Positions 63,785-64,000 of a DNA stretch of 64,000 nt are shown one piece after another. The translations under genes and the position numbers were made by a program. The notes beneath the pieces are model-generated. The model was not told the origin of the DNA and did not search any database. It saw only the letters and a list, made by a program, of their open reading frames with translations. Within the stretch, counting starts at the first letter, position 1. Every line of letters begins with the position of its first letter. The DNA is from Amorphoplanes friuliensis DSM 7358 (GTDB taxonomy: Bacteria > Actinomycetota > Actinomycetes > Mycobacteriales > Micromonosporaceae). The stretch is from positions 6,602,001 through 6,666,000 of the forward strand of contig NC_022657.1 of the NCBI RefSeq assembly GCF_000494755.1. Reading direction: 5' to 3'.

Positions 63785-64000
63785 ATGCCGTCTGAGTACG
63801 CCAAGTCGTTGGGCGCCCGCCTGCGCTCCATCCGCCAGCAGCAGGGCCTTTCCCTGCAGGGTGTGGAAGAGAAGTCGAACGGCCGGTGGAAGGCCGTCGT
63901 GGTGGGCTCGTACGAGCGTGGCGATCGCGCCGTCACCGTTTCGCGCCTCGCCGAACTGGCCGACTTCTACCGCGTCCCCGTCTCGGAACTGCTGCCCGAC
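63785..64000 (+). CDS. bldD: Developmental regulator BldD, N-terminal part
   Basis: The first 72 residues are present; the gene runs off the window. They start MPSEYAKSLGARLRSIRQQQ and form the XRE-type helix-turn-helix (GLSLQGVEEKSNGRWKAVVV, SYERGDRAVTVSRLAELADFY). Known BldD is a repressor of sporulation genes that dimerises around cyclic di-GMP through a C-terminal domain not visible here. GGGAG lies 7 bases before ATG 63785. Confidence 0.95.
   Translation, partial: MPSEYAKSLGARLRSIRQQQGLSLQGVEEKSNGRWKAVVVGSYERGDRAVTVSRLAELADFYRVPVSELLPD

Overview
The window is a high-GC chromosomal segment of an actinobacterium. Third codon positions are almost all G or C, GTG starts are frequent, and neighbouring genes are often joined by 4-base ATGA or GTGA overlaps. 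The order pyrR-pyrB-pyrC-carA-carB ... pyrF-mihF-gmk-rpoZ-coaBC-metK-priA ... def-fmt-rsmB-rpe-ribD-ribE-ribBA-ribH ... hisE-hisG, with bldD at the right edge, is the conserved core of actinomycete chromosomes. mihF and bldD together, and the general style, suggest a Micromonosporaceae/Actinoplanes-like organism; the genus is inferred, not proven.

Layout. Positions 1-21,542 are accessory, mostly plus strand: the end of a GH3 glycosidase, an APH-like kinase, an SDR protein, a phosphofructokinase, a GNAT protein, a DUF218 protein, an ABC exporter with its two-component system, a Tat-exported class A beta-lactamase-like protein, an APC permease, a GntR/YtrA-controlled ABC exporter, a MarR-like regulator, a Tat-exported M28 peptidase and a few small enzymes. 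Positions 21,556-29,483 (minus) hold pheST, a TrmH-like methyltransferase, infC-rpmI-rplT with a structured leader, a PH-like membrane protein and hisEG. Positions 29,562-32,022 (plus) are an amino-acid ABC importer. Positions 32,019-38,661 (minus) hold a PQQ-type sugar dehydrogenase lipoprotein, the riboflavin operon under an FMN riboswitch, a REC-GGDEF protein and rpe. Positions 38,728-45,923 hold a lipoprotein, a 116-bp palindromic element, a sulfotransferase, rsmB-fmt-def, a cytochrome P450 and a secreted phytase/esterase-like protein. Positions 46,011-63,495 (minus) hold priA, metK, coaBC, rpoZ, gmk, mihF and the pyrimidine operon. bldD begins at 63,785 (plus) and runs off the edge.

Genes working together. 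The pyrimidine operon reads pyrR-pyrB-pyrC-carA-carB-pyrD-(repeat protein)-bioA-pyrF, nearly every junction being a 4-base stop/start overlap. A PyrR-binding RNA loop lies beside the pyrR Shine-Dalgarno. The rib operon has an FMN aptamer followed by a long hairpin that buries the ribD Shine-Dalgarno. infC appears to start at AUC behind a leader carrying a terminator-like hairpin. bldD has a TTGACC-17-TACCGT promoter with a near-perfect BldD box over the start region.

The strongest candidate for something undescribed is a 156-codon gene (54,817-55,287) squeezed between pyrD and bioA. It encodes six 18-residue elastin-like Pro-Gly-Val repeats and is coupled to both neighbours by ATGA overlaps. 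Others are the 116-bp CTAG-ended inverted-repeat element, a 101-bp duplication that built a coupled 34-codon ORF inside an ABC operon, and a helicase-degenerate PriA carrying a roughly 190-residue disordered insert.
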